A DNA stretch of 23,413 bases from Nemertoderma westbladi (GCA_032718475.1 JAUCBJ010006297.1:1-23413), one strand, 5' to 3'; positions 1 to 10,191 are shown, numbered from the stretch's first letter. The notes: generated by a model not told the origin, from the sequence alone. A program made the numbers and translations.

Positions 1-402
1 CTTCGAAACGTGGGTATGCCAAAACGGGTCTTTGTACCGGTACCTAGGCCTGGCTGTACACGATTGGAGTGATTTAAACATTGGAATCTTAATGATTCGC
101 GACGGGCTACACGCCAGTTTTTAAATTTCTGAAAAAGACCCAGCGGTTGCAGAGATATGAAAATTTTTCAAATGTACCTCGCGTCGATCGAAAAGTGCCA
201 TCGTCGAAAACGAAAAATTTTAAATCTCAATTTTCACCATGAAGAATTGATTTTGATGAAAAAGTCTCCAGATGAAAAGTGCTCAGAATCATAAATTACC
301 TACAAGGGGATGAAATTCGAGTCACTAAAATGAATTTTAAAATTTTTTTTGGTTAAAATTTAGTTTGGACCAGGAACGAGGCTTAATCTAATATACAGTC
401 AG
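1..402. other. Unassigned AT-rich noncoding DNA
   Basis: All frames are broken by stops and no domain or RNA fold was recognised. Short runs of A and T are frequent. The style (AT-rich, no codon structure) resembles the spacers further along, so decayed transposon sequence is likely, but no family can be named. Confidence 0.5.
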
Positions 403-620
403 TTGGCGGAGGGAGCGGAGCGACCGGAGCCCCCAAAACTAAAACCCCTGGGTTACTGCCCCCCCTTGGGGGGGATGGGGGGGGGGACTATATAAATGGG
501 TTGGTAGGTTCGGTGGTTCTAGAATTTTACAATTTACGTAAAAAAAAAAGTACAAAAATTTTTCGCTCGCTTCGCTCGCGCCGCCCCCCCCCCCCCCCCC
601 CTCGCGCGGATTTTCACCTA
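403..620. repeat. Low-complexity island with GAGCG/CTTCGC motifs and an 18-C run
   Basis: The stretch holds purine-rich GGAGCGGAGCG-type sequence near 408-425, C- and G-runs at 460-488, a TTCGCTCG repeat at 562-580 and an uninterrupted run of 18 C at 584-601. GAGCG/CGCTC words come back near 7370-7435, so they may belong to a dispersed repeat family. No coding potential. The long C-run is a place where the assembly may be wrong in length. Confidence 0.6.
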
Positions 621-1234
621 CAATATTATTAACTACATGTTAATCGAAGCTTACGATAATTTCCAACAGCGTCATATCAATATTTTCCATCCTTACAACT
701 CATAATACTTTTCGCAAAAAATAAATTGTTAATAATATTCAAGTCACATATACAACTACTTGGGTGAGTGTTTGTAACATAGTTGCATATATTTACAACA
801 TTAAACCTTTGACAAAAAGTATACAATGTGATGGGCTTACAGAATTTCACAATAAGAAATCTATTCTCGCCAGCAATGGCTGTATTTCCCCAATGGCGGT
901 GTCATAATCTGCCCCCCAACCTGTCCCTCCTCAGCCTGCTGTTGGACTCCCTGTTTTACTCAACACTTTACTATACGACCCTCTGGTAGTATACCCCCTG
1001 GTGGGGTCCTACTGCTGTACGCCATACGTCTGTGACTACTAAGTGCCCCACTCGGCTATAGAGAGTACCTCTTGGTGGTTTCACTGGATGTATTGGCCCC
1101 AAAAACGGAGTGTTCGCAGGTGCGCAGCACTATTAAATCTAAAACGGCCACAAAGACGAAGACAAAGTCGAAGACGGCCACCCTAGTCTTGCGTTAGCTC
1201 TTTAGGGATACAAAACGCGAAGGGCAGTTCATTA
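621..1234. other. Unassigned noncoding DNA
   Basis: No frame stays open for a recognisable domain. From about 890 to 1130 the base composition is richer in C and T than the flanks, which could mark an old inserted fragment, but translations in this part gave no family I recognise. Confidence 0.4.
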
Positions 1235-2535
1235 TCTCAGAAGGTAAGCGAGAACCACCAATAAGATGTTCCTAAACCCCCCCCTCGAATTCGCCAAGAA
1301 GAGCCAAAAACTACATTAGGGTCGATTCCGTCAAAGGGTTCTCCGTCTAGGGCCTTTTTGTAGCCTTTTTTAGACCCCTTTCCAAAATGGGAACTTTTAC
1401 AAGAGATACGGAGTTGCGGTTAACGCCATCGGGTAGAGAATAAAAATTAATGGTACCATAATCTTTTTTGGGAAATTTCCCCCAAGATCTTGTCCGTGAT
1501 CAGTAAAAGATCAAAAGATCAAAAGATCGGACACACAGGACTTGCTCCTTTTCAAAAGTGTTGAAAGTCAAAAATGTTTATCTCGGTCTGTTTAGGGGGG
1601 TTCCTATAAGAAAATCTCCAAAAATCAATTTTTGACCAAGATCCGGATCTCCAAAGATCAGTGATCTCGGAATCGATTATCTTTATAATGAAGCAGTTTC
1701 TTCCAATAAAGATGTATGTAAACACCCCCTAGAATCACCCGATAAGTCTACCCTAGAAATTTTGGATCGATCCGACAGACGGGTCTCTGGCTAGACACCT
1801 TTTGACCAAAATTTTGGAATTTTTCGCTATTTTTGGCCATTTTTTGCTATTTAATTGAGTTTTTCTCAGAAAGTAAGCAAAAACCACCAATAAGATGTTC
1901 CAGGACCCCCCACAGAATCGGCCAAGGAACCAGCAAGACTTTTTTTGTAGCGATCCGGGCGACGGGTAACCCGCTGGGTCAGTTTTGACCCGTTTTTTGA
2001 CTCTCTTTTTTTAAAAGGTTTGTTCTCGGAAACCGCGCAACTAGCGACATTGGGACCAACACCATTGGAAAGAGCGATAAAACTTGTGTGGAAAACTACC
2101 TTTTTGTAGCATGCCGATCAAAATTTCGTCTGTGATCAGCAAAAGATCAAAAGATCACAAGATCGGACATACAGGACTTGTTCCTTTTCAAAAGTGATGA
2201 CAGTAAAAAATGTTTCTCTTGGTCCGTTTAGGGGGGTAGTAAAAAGAAAAATTCAAAAAAATCAATTTTTGACCAAGATCCGGATCTCCAAAGATCAGTG
2301 ATCGCGGAATCGATTATCTTCATAATGAAGCAGTTTCTTCCAATAAAGATGTATGTAAACACCCCCTAGAATCACTCGAGGAATCTACGTTATAAATTTT
2401 GGACCGATCCGACAAATGGTTCTCTGTCTAGACACCTTTTGACCAAAATTTTGCCAATTTTGGCATTTTTTGGCCATTTTTTTTTACATAAAAAACTTGG
2501 AGGAGAAACTAAGCAAGTACCACCAATAAGATGTT
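1235..2535. repeat. Tandem repeat of a ~630 bp unit (two units plus a partial third)
   Basis: The anchor words TCTCAGAAnGTAAGC and ACCACCAATAAGATGTTCC occur at 1235/1256, 1864/1885 and (second word only) 2521, giving spacings of 629 and 636 bp. The second halves of the units match closely: the stretch around 1499-1830 is repeated around 2138-2460, including GGATCTCCAAAGATCAGTGAT and AAGATGTATGTAAACACCCC. The third unit is cut off at about 2535, where the LINE-B sequence begins. The units carry no long reading frame and a short AAAGATC subrepeat. This may be a satellite unit or the repeated terminal region of a transposon. Confidence 0.8.
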
Positions 2536-3756
2536 CCTATTGATGAAACAAATTGGAATGTTTTCCAAGACACCACTAGTCTAGATAAAAGTGTGGAAGC
2601 TACAGAGAGCTACAAGTATATAAAGTATATCTTTGATCAACACTTACCTCTAACTAACTAAGAGGAAAGTCCATAACTTTCACATACGCCAACCTATTCC
2701 TGGTGTTAAAGGCATTCTAGCTGGAGAAAAAGAAAGCTATAGCATGTAAGGATAATGTTAAGAGAAATGAGTGTCAGAGAAAAATCAACAAACTGATCTT
2801 TGATAAACGGCAAATGGAATTCACCAATATGCTAAAAACTCAACTGTACAAACTATCTGATAACTGTATAAGGAAAAAACACCAATGTGAATAAGGATGA
2901 GCCTATATATAATGGTACCACCTATGATAATGATATTCATGTTGATCCGATTGTGGTTGAAAAATTAATACGTAAATTGAAACCGAATAGAGCCTAAGGT
3001 AGTAAGTAGCATTGTTTCTGCAATCTGCTATAAAACCTTTGCAAAATAACTTTCTATACCTTATGCTTCACTATTCAGAGATACTGTAGTTTCCATCAAC
3101 AAAAATACCCGCAATATTGGAATTCGGCTTTAACATCTGCCTTACCTAAAAGATGTGATTCATCATTTTCGGAAAAAACCAGCTTTAGACCAGTATGTGT
3201 TACTCCTTTGAGTTCTAGGTGTTTAGACAGATTGACTCTAGATATGTTTCGTAATGCAAGTAAAAATCCACTGATGATATTTTTTAATTTCCATACAAAA
3301 AAGGTTATTCTACAGCTGATGCGATCTGATTACAGAAGCATTAGATGAAAGACACAATTGTAAAATTTTTATTCATAGATTTTTATTCATCTGCTTTTAA
3401 CAAAGTGTTACACAAAACAAGTTTTTAAACAGACTTTTAGACGAATTACCAATAGAGATGCGTTGGTTGCCCAGCTGGATTCACTCATACATGAGTGGTT
3501 TCTCTTAATCGGTTAAATCTGGAAAAAACATGTCTACCTCTATTTCACTGAAAGTTGGTATTCCCCAAAGGGGGTACTCTCAGTGGACCTTTGTTTACCA
3601 AAGATACTGATGAAATTCGAGATGACGATGGATCCCAGCTAAATATTCTGATGACTCAAGAAATCTACAGGCGATAAGGCATTCCGCAGAAAATGATAAA
3701 CTAAATAAAAAGTAAAAAATAAGTCTAACATCCAGCGAATTGTTGAGCTATCGCAT
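2536..3756 (+). mobile_element. LINE-B, 5' part: decayed CR1/L2-like non-LTR retrotransposon
   Basis: Broken reading frames on the plus strand read as the linker and reverse transcriptase of a CR1/L2-like LINE. The linker includes an IFDQHLPLTN-like stretch (about 2620-2660). The RT core shows an SSAFNKVLHK block (about 3388-3420), then LDELPIEMRWLPSWIHSYMS (about 3438-3495), SVKSGKNMS and a GIPQ(G)G-like block (about 3560-3575). The catalytic box reads YSDD rather than the usual YADD (about 3640-3655). Many stops and frameshifts show it is dead. The element is interrupted after 3756 by LINE-A and resumes at 5754. The clade is inferred from motif style only. Confidence 0.75.
3497..3756 (+). 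repeat. Direct repeat, left copy, flanking LINE-A (part of LINE-B)
   Basis: This stretch is repeated at 5754-5996 with only a few substitutions. The left copy has about 17 extra bases (A-rich, near 3703-3719). Both copies carry the same in-frame TAA in the LINE-B RT frame (SVKSGK block) and the same YSDD box, so the duplication happened after LINE-B was already defective. Confidence 0.9.
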
Positions 3757-5753
3757 TCAGAAGTGCCGAAATGACCTCTATAAGGCGCAGAAAGAGTCCC
3801 GACTCAAACAGACTACAGCGGCCAAGAATGCAATTCAGGCTGCATCTAGGTCCCTGAACAGGCAGTACTCTGTTAATCTACAGGAGCTAATAAACCAACA
3901 GGTTGATGCCATCAATGATGCTGACGACAGCAGGCAATCATCCCAGGCATGGAAATCGATCAACTTGCCTACTGGGCTGAAAAGCCAACCAACCACCAAA
4001 GTTAGGGCTGAATCACCAGCCGATCGCCTCAATGGTTGGAAGGCCCACTTTGAAAAGCTCCTCAATAATGACAGGGTATTGCCTGATAACTTTATAGAAG
4101 TAAAAGTGTCTGAGTCTGTACTCCCAGATATTCCCATTGGTGATATCTCCTTTGCAGAAGTGAAGGCTGCTGCAAAGAGCATTAAGACCAATCGTGACAG
4201 TGGAGTAGATGGTGTTCCCCCTGAGGTCTTTAAAATACCTGAGTGTTTAAAGCTCATCTATCCCATCATAGTAGACATGTACCGAACAACAGAGTCCCAC
4301 AAGAAATGAAAACAAATAAGTTGGTGCCAGTTCCCAAGAAGGGCAACCTAACACTCTATGGTTCTTTTCGGGGAATCTCATTGATCTCGATTGCTGAAAA
4401 GCTATACAATAGAATTCTATTAAATCGCATCAGGGATCCCATTGAGAGACTGCTCCGTGGAAATCAGAATGGGTTCCGTAAAGGTCGTGGGACCATGGAG
4501 CCCACTTTGGCACTTAGAAGGATAATTGAAGAGTTATCAAAAAAGAAATACAGGCATCTGCCTGTTATCTTTGTTGACTTCTTGAAGGCCTTTGATTCAA
4601 TCTCTCGCTCACGTATGTTCAGCATACTTTCATCATATGGGATTCCAGATGAAATTATTGCAGCAATCTGATCAGTATACGATGGTTCGACTACATTTGT
4701 GTCTCCTGTTGACGGTGACACAGAACCATTTGAAGTGTTATGGGGCGTCCTCCAGGGAGACACACTTGCACCATTCTTGTTCATAATTGTGGGTGACTAT
4801 GTTCTACGCATGTCCTTAGATCATCATAATGATGATGGGGTGATGATAACTCCACCTACTGGCTCCAGAAGTCGAGGAAATCCTGCCAAGTACCTAACTG
4901 ATCTAGACTTTGCTGATGACTTAGGATTACTCTCAGAATCACTAGAGGGAGCACAACGGCTCCTCAGCTCATTAGAGTATGCTGCTTCTAGTGTTGGTCT
5001 TTTTATTAACTCCAGAAAGACCAAAATGTTGACAGTTAACTTTGAAAGTCCTCAGCAAGTCTCTGATCGGATGGGCATAAGCTCAAATGATGGTATGCTT
5101 GAGCATGTGGACGACTTCTGTTACCTGGGATCATGGATCCGGAAGTCAGGTGAGGACCTTCGAATACGTAAGGGAAAGGCATGGGCAGCCTTGGATAAGC
5201 TTTCCAGAATTTGGAAGTAACCGAGAATTAATCGAAAACTTAAGGTCCGATTATTTAGAGCAGCAGTAGTTCCAGTACTCCTCTATGGGAGTCCATGCCA
5301 TAGAGGACTCTAACTGCTGAGGACACGAAATCTCTGGATGGCACATTCACAAGAATGCTACGCCGGGTCCATTGTGTCAAGTACAATGCACACATCTCCA
5401 ACCAGACACTCTATAACATTGAAGGTGTCTCATTGGTTCCCCCAAGCTTGACACTAGAACAAAATCGCCTCCGATTTGCAGGACATTGCTTTCGCCGTGA
5501 GGACCAGCCAGTGCTTAATCTTGTACTTTGGCAGCCTCATGGAGTGAATAAGCATGGTGGACAGCCCATGACTTTCTTGAAACGCATCTTAAAGGACACT
5601 GGCCTTGAAGATGCGGATGATCTACCAAATGTCATGGTTGATAGGGAGTTGTGGCGGCGCAATTTTGTCGACAAGCCGGCACAGCATTATTAAAAATGCA
5701 GCTGCAATGCAGCATGCCGATCCTACTGTAGTAGTGGTAGTAGTAGTACAGTA
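3757..5753 (+). mobile_element. LINE-A: near-complete RTE-like LINE reverse transcriptase, inactivated
   Basis: This is the longest LINE-A copy; it inserted into LINE-B. In order, it has a linker, RT fingers (RGISLISIAEKLYNRILLNR, about 4369-4430), a NGFRKGRG block (about 4468-4491), the palm motif VDFLKAFDS (about 4573-4599), GVLQGDTLAPFLF (about 4744-4782), the catalytic FADD box at 4909-4920, an INSRKTK block and a YLGSWI thumb (about 5121-5138). The C-terminal domain has RLRFAGHCFRR and DRELWRRNF and stops at 5693. The 3' UTR is very short and ends in TAG/GTA microsatellite. The frame is broken by a 1-base deletion near 4285, TGA at 4669-4671, TAA at 5218-5220 and an insertion near 5298. 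No endonuclease domain is present, so the copy is 5' truncated. Assignment to the RTE group rests on the C-terminal domain and tail. Confidence 0.85.
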
Positions 5754-5996
5754 GGTTTCTCTTAATCGGTTAAATCTGGAAAAAACATATCTTCCTCTAT
5801 TTCACTGAAAGTTGGTATTCCCCAAAGGGGGTCCTCTCAGTGGACCTTTGTTTACCAAAGATACTGATGAAATTCGAGATGACGATGGATCCCAGCAAAA
5901 TATTCTGATGACTCAAGAAATCTACAGGCGATAAGGCATTCCGCAGAAAATGATAAATATAAGTCTAACATCCAGCGAATTGTTGAGCTATCACAT
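5754..5996 (+). repeat. Direct repeat, right copy, flanking LINE-A
   Basis: Matches 3497-3756 almost throughout, ending with the shared GTTGAGCTATCnCAT. Differences are a handful of single bases and one gap of about 17 bases. Identity is high enough for the two copies to have arisen with or shortly after the LINE-A insertion. Confidence 0.9.
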
Positions 5997-6125
5997 GGAA
6001 AAAACTTAAAGATAAACGCAAATAAATCTGAAGAATTACAGTATGTTTCATTGTAATGAACTTTAAAGAACAAAATGCTCTAGATATCGCAGAAAAAATA
6101 ATTTTCATAGATGGTGACATTTTTC

Positions 6126-6203
6126 GCGTCCGTCCGAAAAGGTTCGCCGCGTCCGTCCGAAAAGGTTCCGCGTCCGTCCGAAAAGATTCTGCGTCCGTCC
6201 GAA
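6126..6203 (+). repeat. 21-23 bp minisatellite GCGTCCGTCCGAAAAGGTTC, four copies
   Basis: Copies start at 6126, 6149, 6170 and 6191. The array lies inside LINE-B, exactly between the KSEELQY block and the VKHLGIWI block, and stays in frame with the latter (RPSEK repeats). It therefore looks like an expansion within the dead element rather than part of the enzyme. Confidence 0.85.
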
Positions 6204-6395
6204 GTGAAACATCTTGGAATATGGATTGCAAATAATCTATCATGGAAAACTCATATTTTTAAACTTATAAAAAGGGTAAATTACAAAGTTCGCAAATTCA
6301 GTTTTTTCATCCGGTTTGCAAATAAAGATACAAAAATATTTATCTTTGAATATATATCTTTAATTCCAACATTGGACAATAAAACAGTAAATTAA

Positions 6396-7360
6396 ATAAT
6401 ATGTATTTTAATAGCACATTAATATAGTAAAATTATTAATAAAGGTTAAAAGGGGTAACGACAAGGCGACTATTTATATGATTATATACTATTTAAATAT
6501 TTCTCTTTGAAACTTACATTGTACCACAATATCTGTACTGTGCGGTTGCGTGGGTCCCCCTTATTCCAAAGAATCTCAAAAAGATGTTAAAGAGGCCACT
6601 GTCGCTGTTTGCAAAACACTCGAAAATTGAAAAACAAGTTTATATGAACATTATAAACGATGCGTTTTCCAAACAGTTCACCAAAGAAGATTGTGGTAAA
6701 GAAGATTGTGGACACGCCGAGTCATCCTCTACACGCTTTCATTATTTATGTTATAGTACAGTAGTTATAGTTACAGTATAGTACTGTACGCTTTCATTAT
6801 TGGTTGCCGATCAAACTCCACCGCAACTCGCAATAATTACAGAATGCCTGATACACGGACCAAGATGTTTCAAAACTCTTTCGCTCCAAGTGCTATTAGA
6901 TATCTAATAAGCAATGAGATACCGATTTTCATGCAATGATATTTTATTTATGTATATAGTTTTATCTCCAATTCTTAAATATTGGCACGTTATTTTTAAT
7001 TTAATTTATTTAATTTATCTAGTTTGTAGGCTTATCGTTCAATTGTTTACTTTTCTTTTTTTCGTTAATTTTCTCATACGTATTTTCAATTTTCCATTTT
7101 TATTTATTTATTATTTTACTTTGCCTGATTTTAATTTTTATTACGTTGCTAGTCTCTCGTATCTTTTAATAATTTTTAGCTTTTTTTTTTTAAGAATCTC
7201 AGCTAACAAGAGACATATACGTTTTAAAGTTTTATTTATTTTTACTGCAATTTTTCAATTTTAGCTAACAAGGATGCATCATTTGTTTAGGGGGGAGGGT
7301 TGAATTTGATCATACTTTTAAAGTAATTTTAACGTATTATTTCTGTAATTTTAAAGTTTT
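6396..7360. other. AT-rich spacer; no gene recognised
   Basis: Mostly AT-rich DNA, very T-rich between 6950 and 7270. A 65-codon plus-strand frame at 6584-6781 contains a 15-base duplication (AAGATTGTGG) and has no recognisable domain. The 116-codon frame at 6914-7264 is T-rich and hydrophobic only because of composition. Confidence 0.5.
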
Positions 7361-7760
7361 AGGTGGGGCGAGCCACGAAGTGAGCGAAGCCTAGTTTAGT
7401 GAGTGAGTGAGCGACCACGAAGTGAGCGAAGTTTAACGAGTTGTCTGTCGTCGTCGTCTGTCGTCGTCGTAAATTTTTGATCGCTAATAACTCGGTTATT
7501 CCTTGATGAAATTAAACGAAACTTGGTACGAATGTAGTCCGGCAAAAGTTTAGAAAGAATCTGAAGTTTGGTAAAAAAAAACGAACGAACGCAACGAGTT
7601 TACAGTGGATACGAGTATCCATCTGCCATAAATCAGCAGTTACTCTTACAGTTTCGAGACTTTACATAGTTATAAAGGTCGTTAGTCTCCGATTAGGAAA
7701 TTATTTTTAGATAAAACAGGACGAGCGCAACGAGGCTAATAAAGGAGAAGAGTACTGTAA
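7361..7760. repeat. Low-complexity island with CGAAGTGAGCGAAG and TCG-rich repeats
   Basis: CACGAAGTGAGCGAAG occurs twice (about 7373 and 7413) around a GTGAGTGAGTGAGCGA run, followed by a GTCTGTCGTCGTC microsatellite at 7443-7471. Related CGCAACGAG words occur at about 7592 and 7724. The GAGCG vocabulary resembles 403-580, so these may be pieces of one dispersed repeat. No open frame. Confidence 0.5.
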
Positions 7761-8215
7761 AACTAAAAATGTCATATTAACTTAAATAGCCCTAGTTAAA
7801 AGGTTTATAAATGACAGTTAAAGTGTGTCAGGGCAAACTGAAATGGATCTCTGTTTTTACAACTAGTTTATCACAAACTGATAGCATCGCCTTCACTCAT
7901 ATCTATTTTGATGCGCGAAGGCCCCACGAACGTGTAATCTGTGTTTGTGATTGACGGTAATTATGTATTATGTTACGGTTATTATGTACAGGAAATTAAA
8001 CGAATTATTCAATTCAATTCAATTCATCTTCTCCTGTACTTTACTATAACAAATCTCCAGCATGTGTTTGTTTGTGTACTAAAGCTATCTGTGGTCGTCT
8101 GCTCGCTTAACTGTAGTTTTATAACGAATTTAAATTTTATTGAAATTTAAAATATCAAGGGGGTAAGATTGCAGAGAGGGGGGTTAAATTTCACTAAAAA
8201 ATCACCCAGAGTAGT
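7761..8215. other. Unassigned AT-rich spacer
   Basis: No frame with protein-like content. A short AATTC microsatellite lies near 8008-8028. Nothing else recognised. Confidence 0.45.
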
Positions 8216-8294
8216 TTCACCCCCGGTTAAAATACCCTAGTGAATTATAACCGGGGTGTGAAAATACACTAGGGAATTTCAACCGGGGGGTGAA
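8216..8294. repeat. Stem-loop: 27/28-base inverted repeat with a 24-base loop
   Basis: The left arm (8216-8242, TTCACCCCCGGTT...CCCTAGTG) pairs with the right arm (8267-8294, CACTAGGG...AACCGGGGGGTGAA), leaving two or three mismatches or bulges. The loop is 8243-8266 and itself contains a third CCGGGGTGTGAA-like word. It could be a tiny foldback transposon remnant or a piece of a local repeat family (TTTCACTAAAAAATCACCC just upstream is similar). Confidence 0.8.
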
Positions 8295-8920
8295 TTTTTA
8301 AGGGGGTGGAAATTCTCTGCTACACCGGAAACTTTCCCTACTAAAAATGTCCCTAACTGCCTAAACCACCCAAACAGCAGAACTGCTTCTATTGAGAGAT
8401 AATAAACCAGAGGATATGACTGTCTGACTGTATGAGCCAGCCCGTCGGCATTGTCAACTCCACACCACATTACAGAATTATAGCGGGAAATTTAAATTCA
8501 CCAAAGTGCAAACTTGTTTTAACAGCTTGGGCTTGTCAGCTTGTACTGCCTGACTGCTGTCAGGCTATACTGCTATACTGTCGTAATCGGTACAGCGGTA
8601 CAGGTACATCAGTACAGCACGCAAAGTGCAGTGCTGCAGCATGGCCTGCAGTGTACAGGCGGAGCAAGTATCCTGTGACTGCTGAACGTGTACTCAGATC
8701 GTGGCTTTTCAGCTTGTACAGTTACTGGTCTGGTTACTGTATGCCCACCTCAGCACCTTTCTGCCTTTATTCCATTCTGTCTGTCTGTAGAAAGCAAGCA
8801 TAAGCTGGTGTGTAGCAGTCTAGGCAGTAGGCCCTAGGTAACGTAGGTTGGTCAGTTCCTCAGCCTAGCCTACCTCAGTCTGTCAGTTGTTTGGCGCAGC
8901 GTTTAAACTTGCGCCGGGAG
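8295..8920. other. Noncoding region rich in CTG/TAC words
   Basis: From about 8540 to 8700 the sequence is built from GTACTG, TACAG and CTGC words, giving an open 123-codon frame (8432-8803) with no recognisable domain. It may be decayed simple sequence. No core promoter could be placed with confidence for the downstream gene. Confidence 0.4.
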
Positions 8921-9060
8921 CTGGCGCAGAATTGTGCTACGCTGGGCAAGGTGTTGAAAGGACTGGCGCAGAAATGTGCTACGCCGGGCAAGGTGTTGAA
9001 AGGGCTGGCGCAGAAATGTGCTACGCCGGGCAAGGTGTTGAAAGGGCTGGCGCAGAAATG
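8921..9060 (+). repeat. 42-bp minisatellite, three full copies and a partial fourth
   Basis: Copies begin with CTGGCGCAGAA at 8921, 8963, 9005 and 9047. The period is divisible by three, so a frame stays open and encodes a 14-residue repeat (GAEMCYAGQGVERA). The first copy differs at a few bases; the later two are almost identical, which suggests recent expansion. GGCGCA words recur outside the array to about 9225. It lies upstream of CWC27 and could be in its promoter or 5' UTR. Confidence 0.85.
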
Positions 9061-9366
9061 TCAATGAACGTGCCTCGCCAGCGTAGCATCAGCAGTGATA
9101 GAAATGCGGCGATAGGCGCAATTTTTTTTATTGCTCTGTTGCTGGCGTGGCTTTGCACGTAGCCGGCGCAGGATTATTTCAGTATTTGTACTTGGCACTT
9201 GGCGCCTCGCAGCCGCGTTCGGCGCAGAAAATAATATTGCTTTATTTGTACCGGTATTGCTTTGTATGTGTACTGTACAGCGTACAGGTATTAAATTGGT
9301 ATTATTATTTAGGCCTATTATCAGACAGTCAGATTATAGGCCTAAACTTTAATATAATATGCAATA

Positions 9367-10191
9367 ATGAGTTCGATATACCACAAAGAGCCTCCTACCA
9401 ATGGTAGAGTCCTCCTCCAAACAACTTTGGGTGATATTGACATCGAACTGTGGTCTAAAGAATGCCCTAAAGCTTGTCGCAACTTCCTCCAACTCTGTAT
9501 GGAAGGTTACTATGACAACACAATAATTCACCGGGTAGTGAAGGACTTTATAGCGCAGGGTGGAGACCCAGATGGCACAGGTTGCGGAGGTCAGTCCATA
9601 TGGGGTCGTCCATTCAAAGACGAGTTCCATTCGCGACTGCGGTTCACTCGTCGAGGATTGGTTGCTATGGCAAACAGCGGACCTAACGACAACGCCTCTC
9701 AGTTTTTCTTCACTCTCGGCCCTACAGAAGAACTCTTTAAAAGGAACACCATATTCGGCACGGTGGTCGGGAACACGATATACAATATGATCCGTTTAAA
9801 CGAGCTGGACACTGATCACAACGAGAGACCCATCAATGTCCCCAGGATACTGTCCGCCTCGTTAATTTCAAATCCTTTCGATGATCTACAACCGCGAGAA
9901 AAAATAAAGGAAGTTATTAAAACCGTTGAAGAGAAACTCCCGAAGAAAGTGAAGAAGAAGAACTTGAAGTTGTTGTCTTTTGGTGACGAGGCAGAAGTGG
10001 ATGAAGATGAACTGGAGGAGATTATAAACACAGAAGATAAACGGAAGATAAAGAGTTCCCATGATGTTCTTACAGATGACCCTAAACTAAGTTCCCTTCC
10101 AGCTTACAACAGAAGCAACGAAGGTTGCGGGAGTGGTAGTGGTTCCACTGATAATGGTGTTCCATTGGAGAATGTTAACTCATCACATCAG
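9367..10191 (+). CDS. CWC27: Spliceosome-associated cyclophilin CWC27 homologue, first coding exon (partial gene)
   Basis: The protein is a cyclophilin-type peptidyl-prolyl isomerase of the CWC27 (SDCCAG10) family, a nuclear component of activated spliceosomes. The N-terminal EPPTNGRVLLQTTLGDIDIE and ELWSKECPKACRNF blocks, then IIHRVV and FIAQGGDPDGTG, fit this family closely. The cyclophilin fold covers about residues 10-170; R56, F61 and Q64 match active-site positions of cyclophilin A. The position of the drug-binding tryptophan is occupied by glutamate (EEL, about 122), as in human CWC27, which is reported to lack isomerase activity. A lysine-rich stretch (182-200), the KLLSFGDEAE motif and an acidic segment follow, then KSSHDVLTDDPKLSSLP. 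The frame runs on to a stop at 10215, but the last codons are unlike the family and CAG/GTTTGT at 10191/10192 is a likely splice donor. The C-terminal half (about 200 residues in human) is absent. ATG 9367 gives the family N-terminus. Confidence 0.93.

Larger units (their letters stand above)
5754..6395 (+). mobile_element. LINE-B, 3' part: RT palm/thumb region
   Basis: After the duplicated stretch (5754-5996) the LINE-B frame continues where the left half stopped: SNIQRIVELSHGKNLKINAN and KSEELQY (about 5962-6045), then, after a minisatellite, EVKHLGIWIANNLSWKTHI (about 6200-6258) and a lysine-rich thumb ending at a stop at 6395. This is the usual order of palm to thumb in CR1/L2-type enzymes. 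The right copy keeps a better frame through the joint than the left one, which carries the extra A-rich bases. No C-terminal tail or 3' end with poly(A) was recognised. Confidence 0.75.

Noticed and set aside
6914-7264. 116-codon hydrophobic frame resembling a membrane protein
   Set aside because: The region is very T-rich, which automatically gives F, L, I and Y codons; no conserved motif.
8432-8803. 123-codon plus-strand frame starting with ATG
   Set aside because: No domain was recognised, composition follows CTG/TAC-rich simple sequence, and it carries a low-information mixture of residues.
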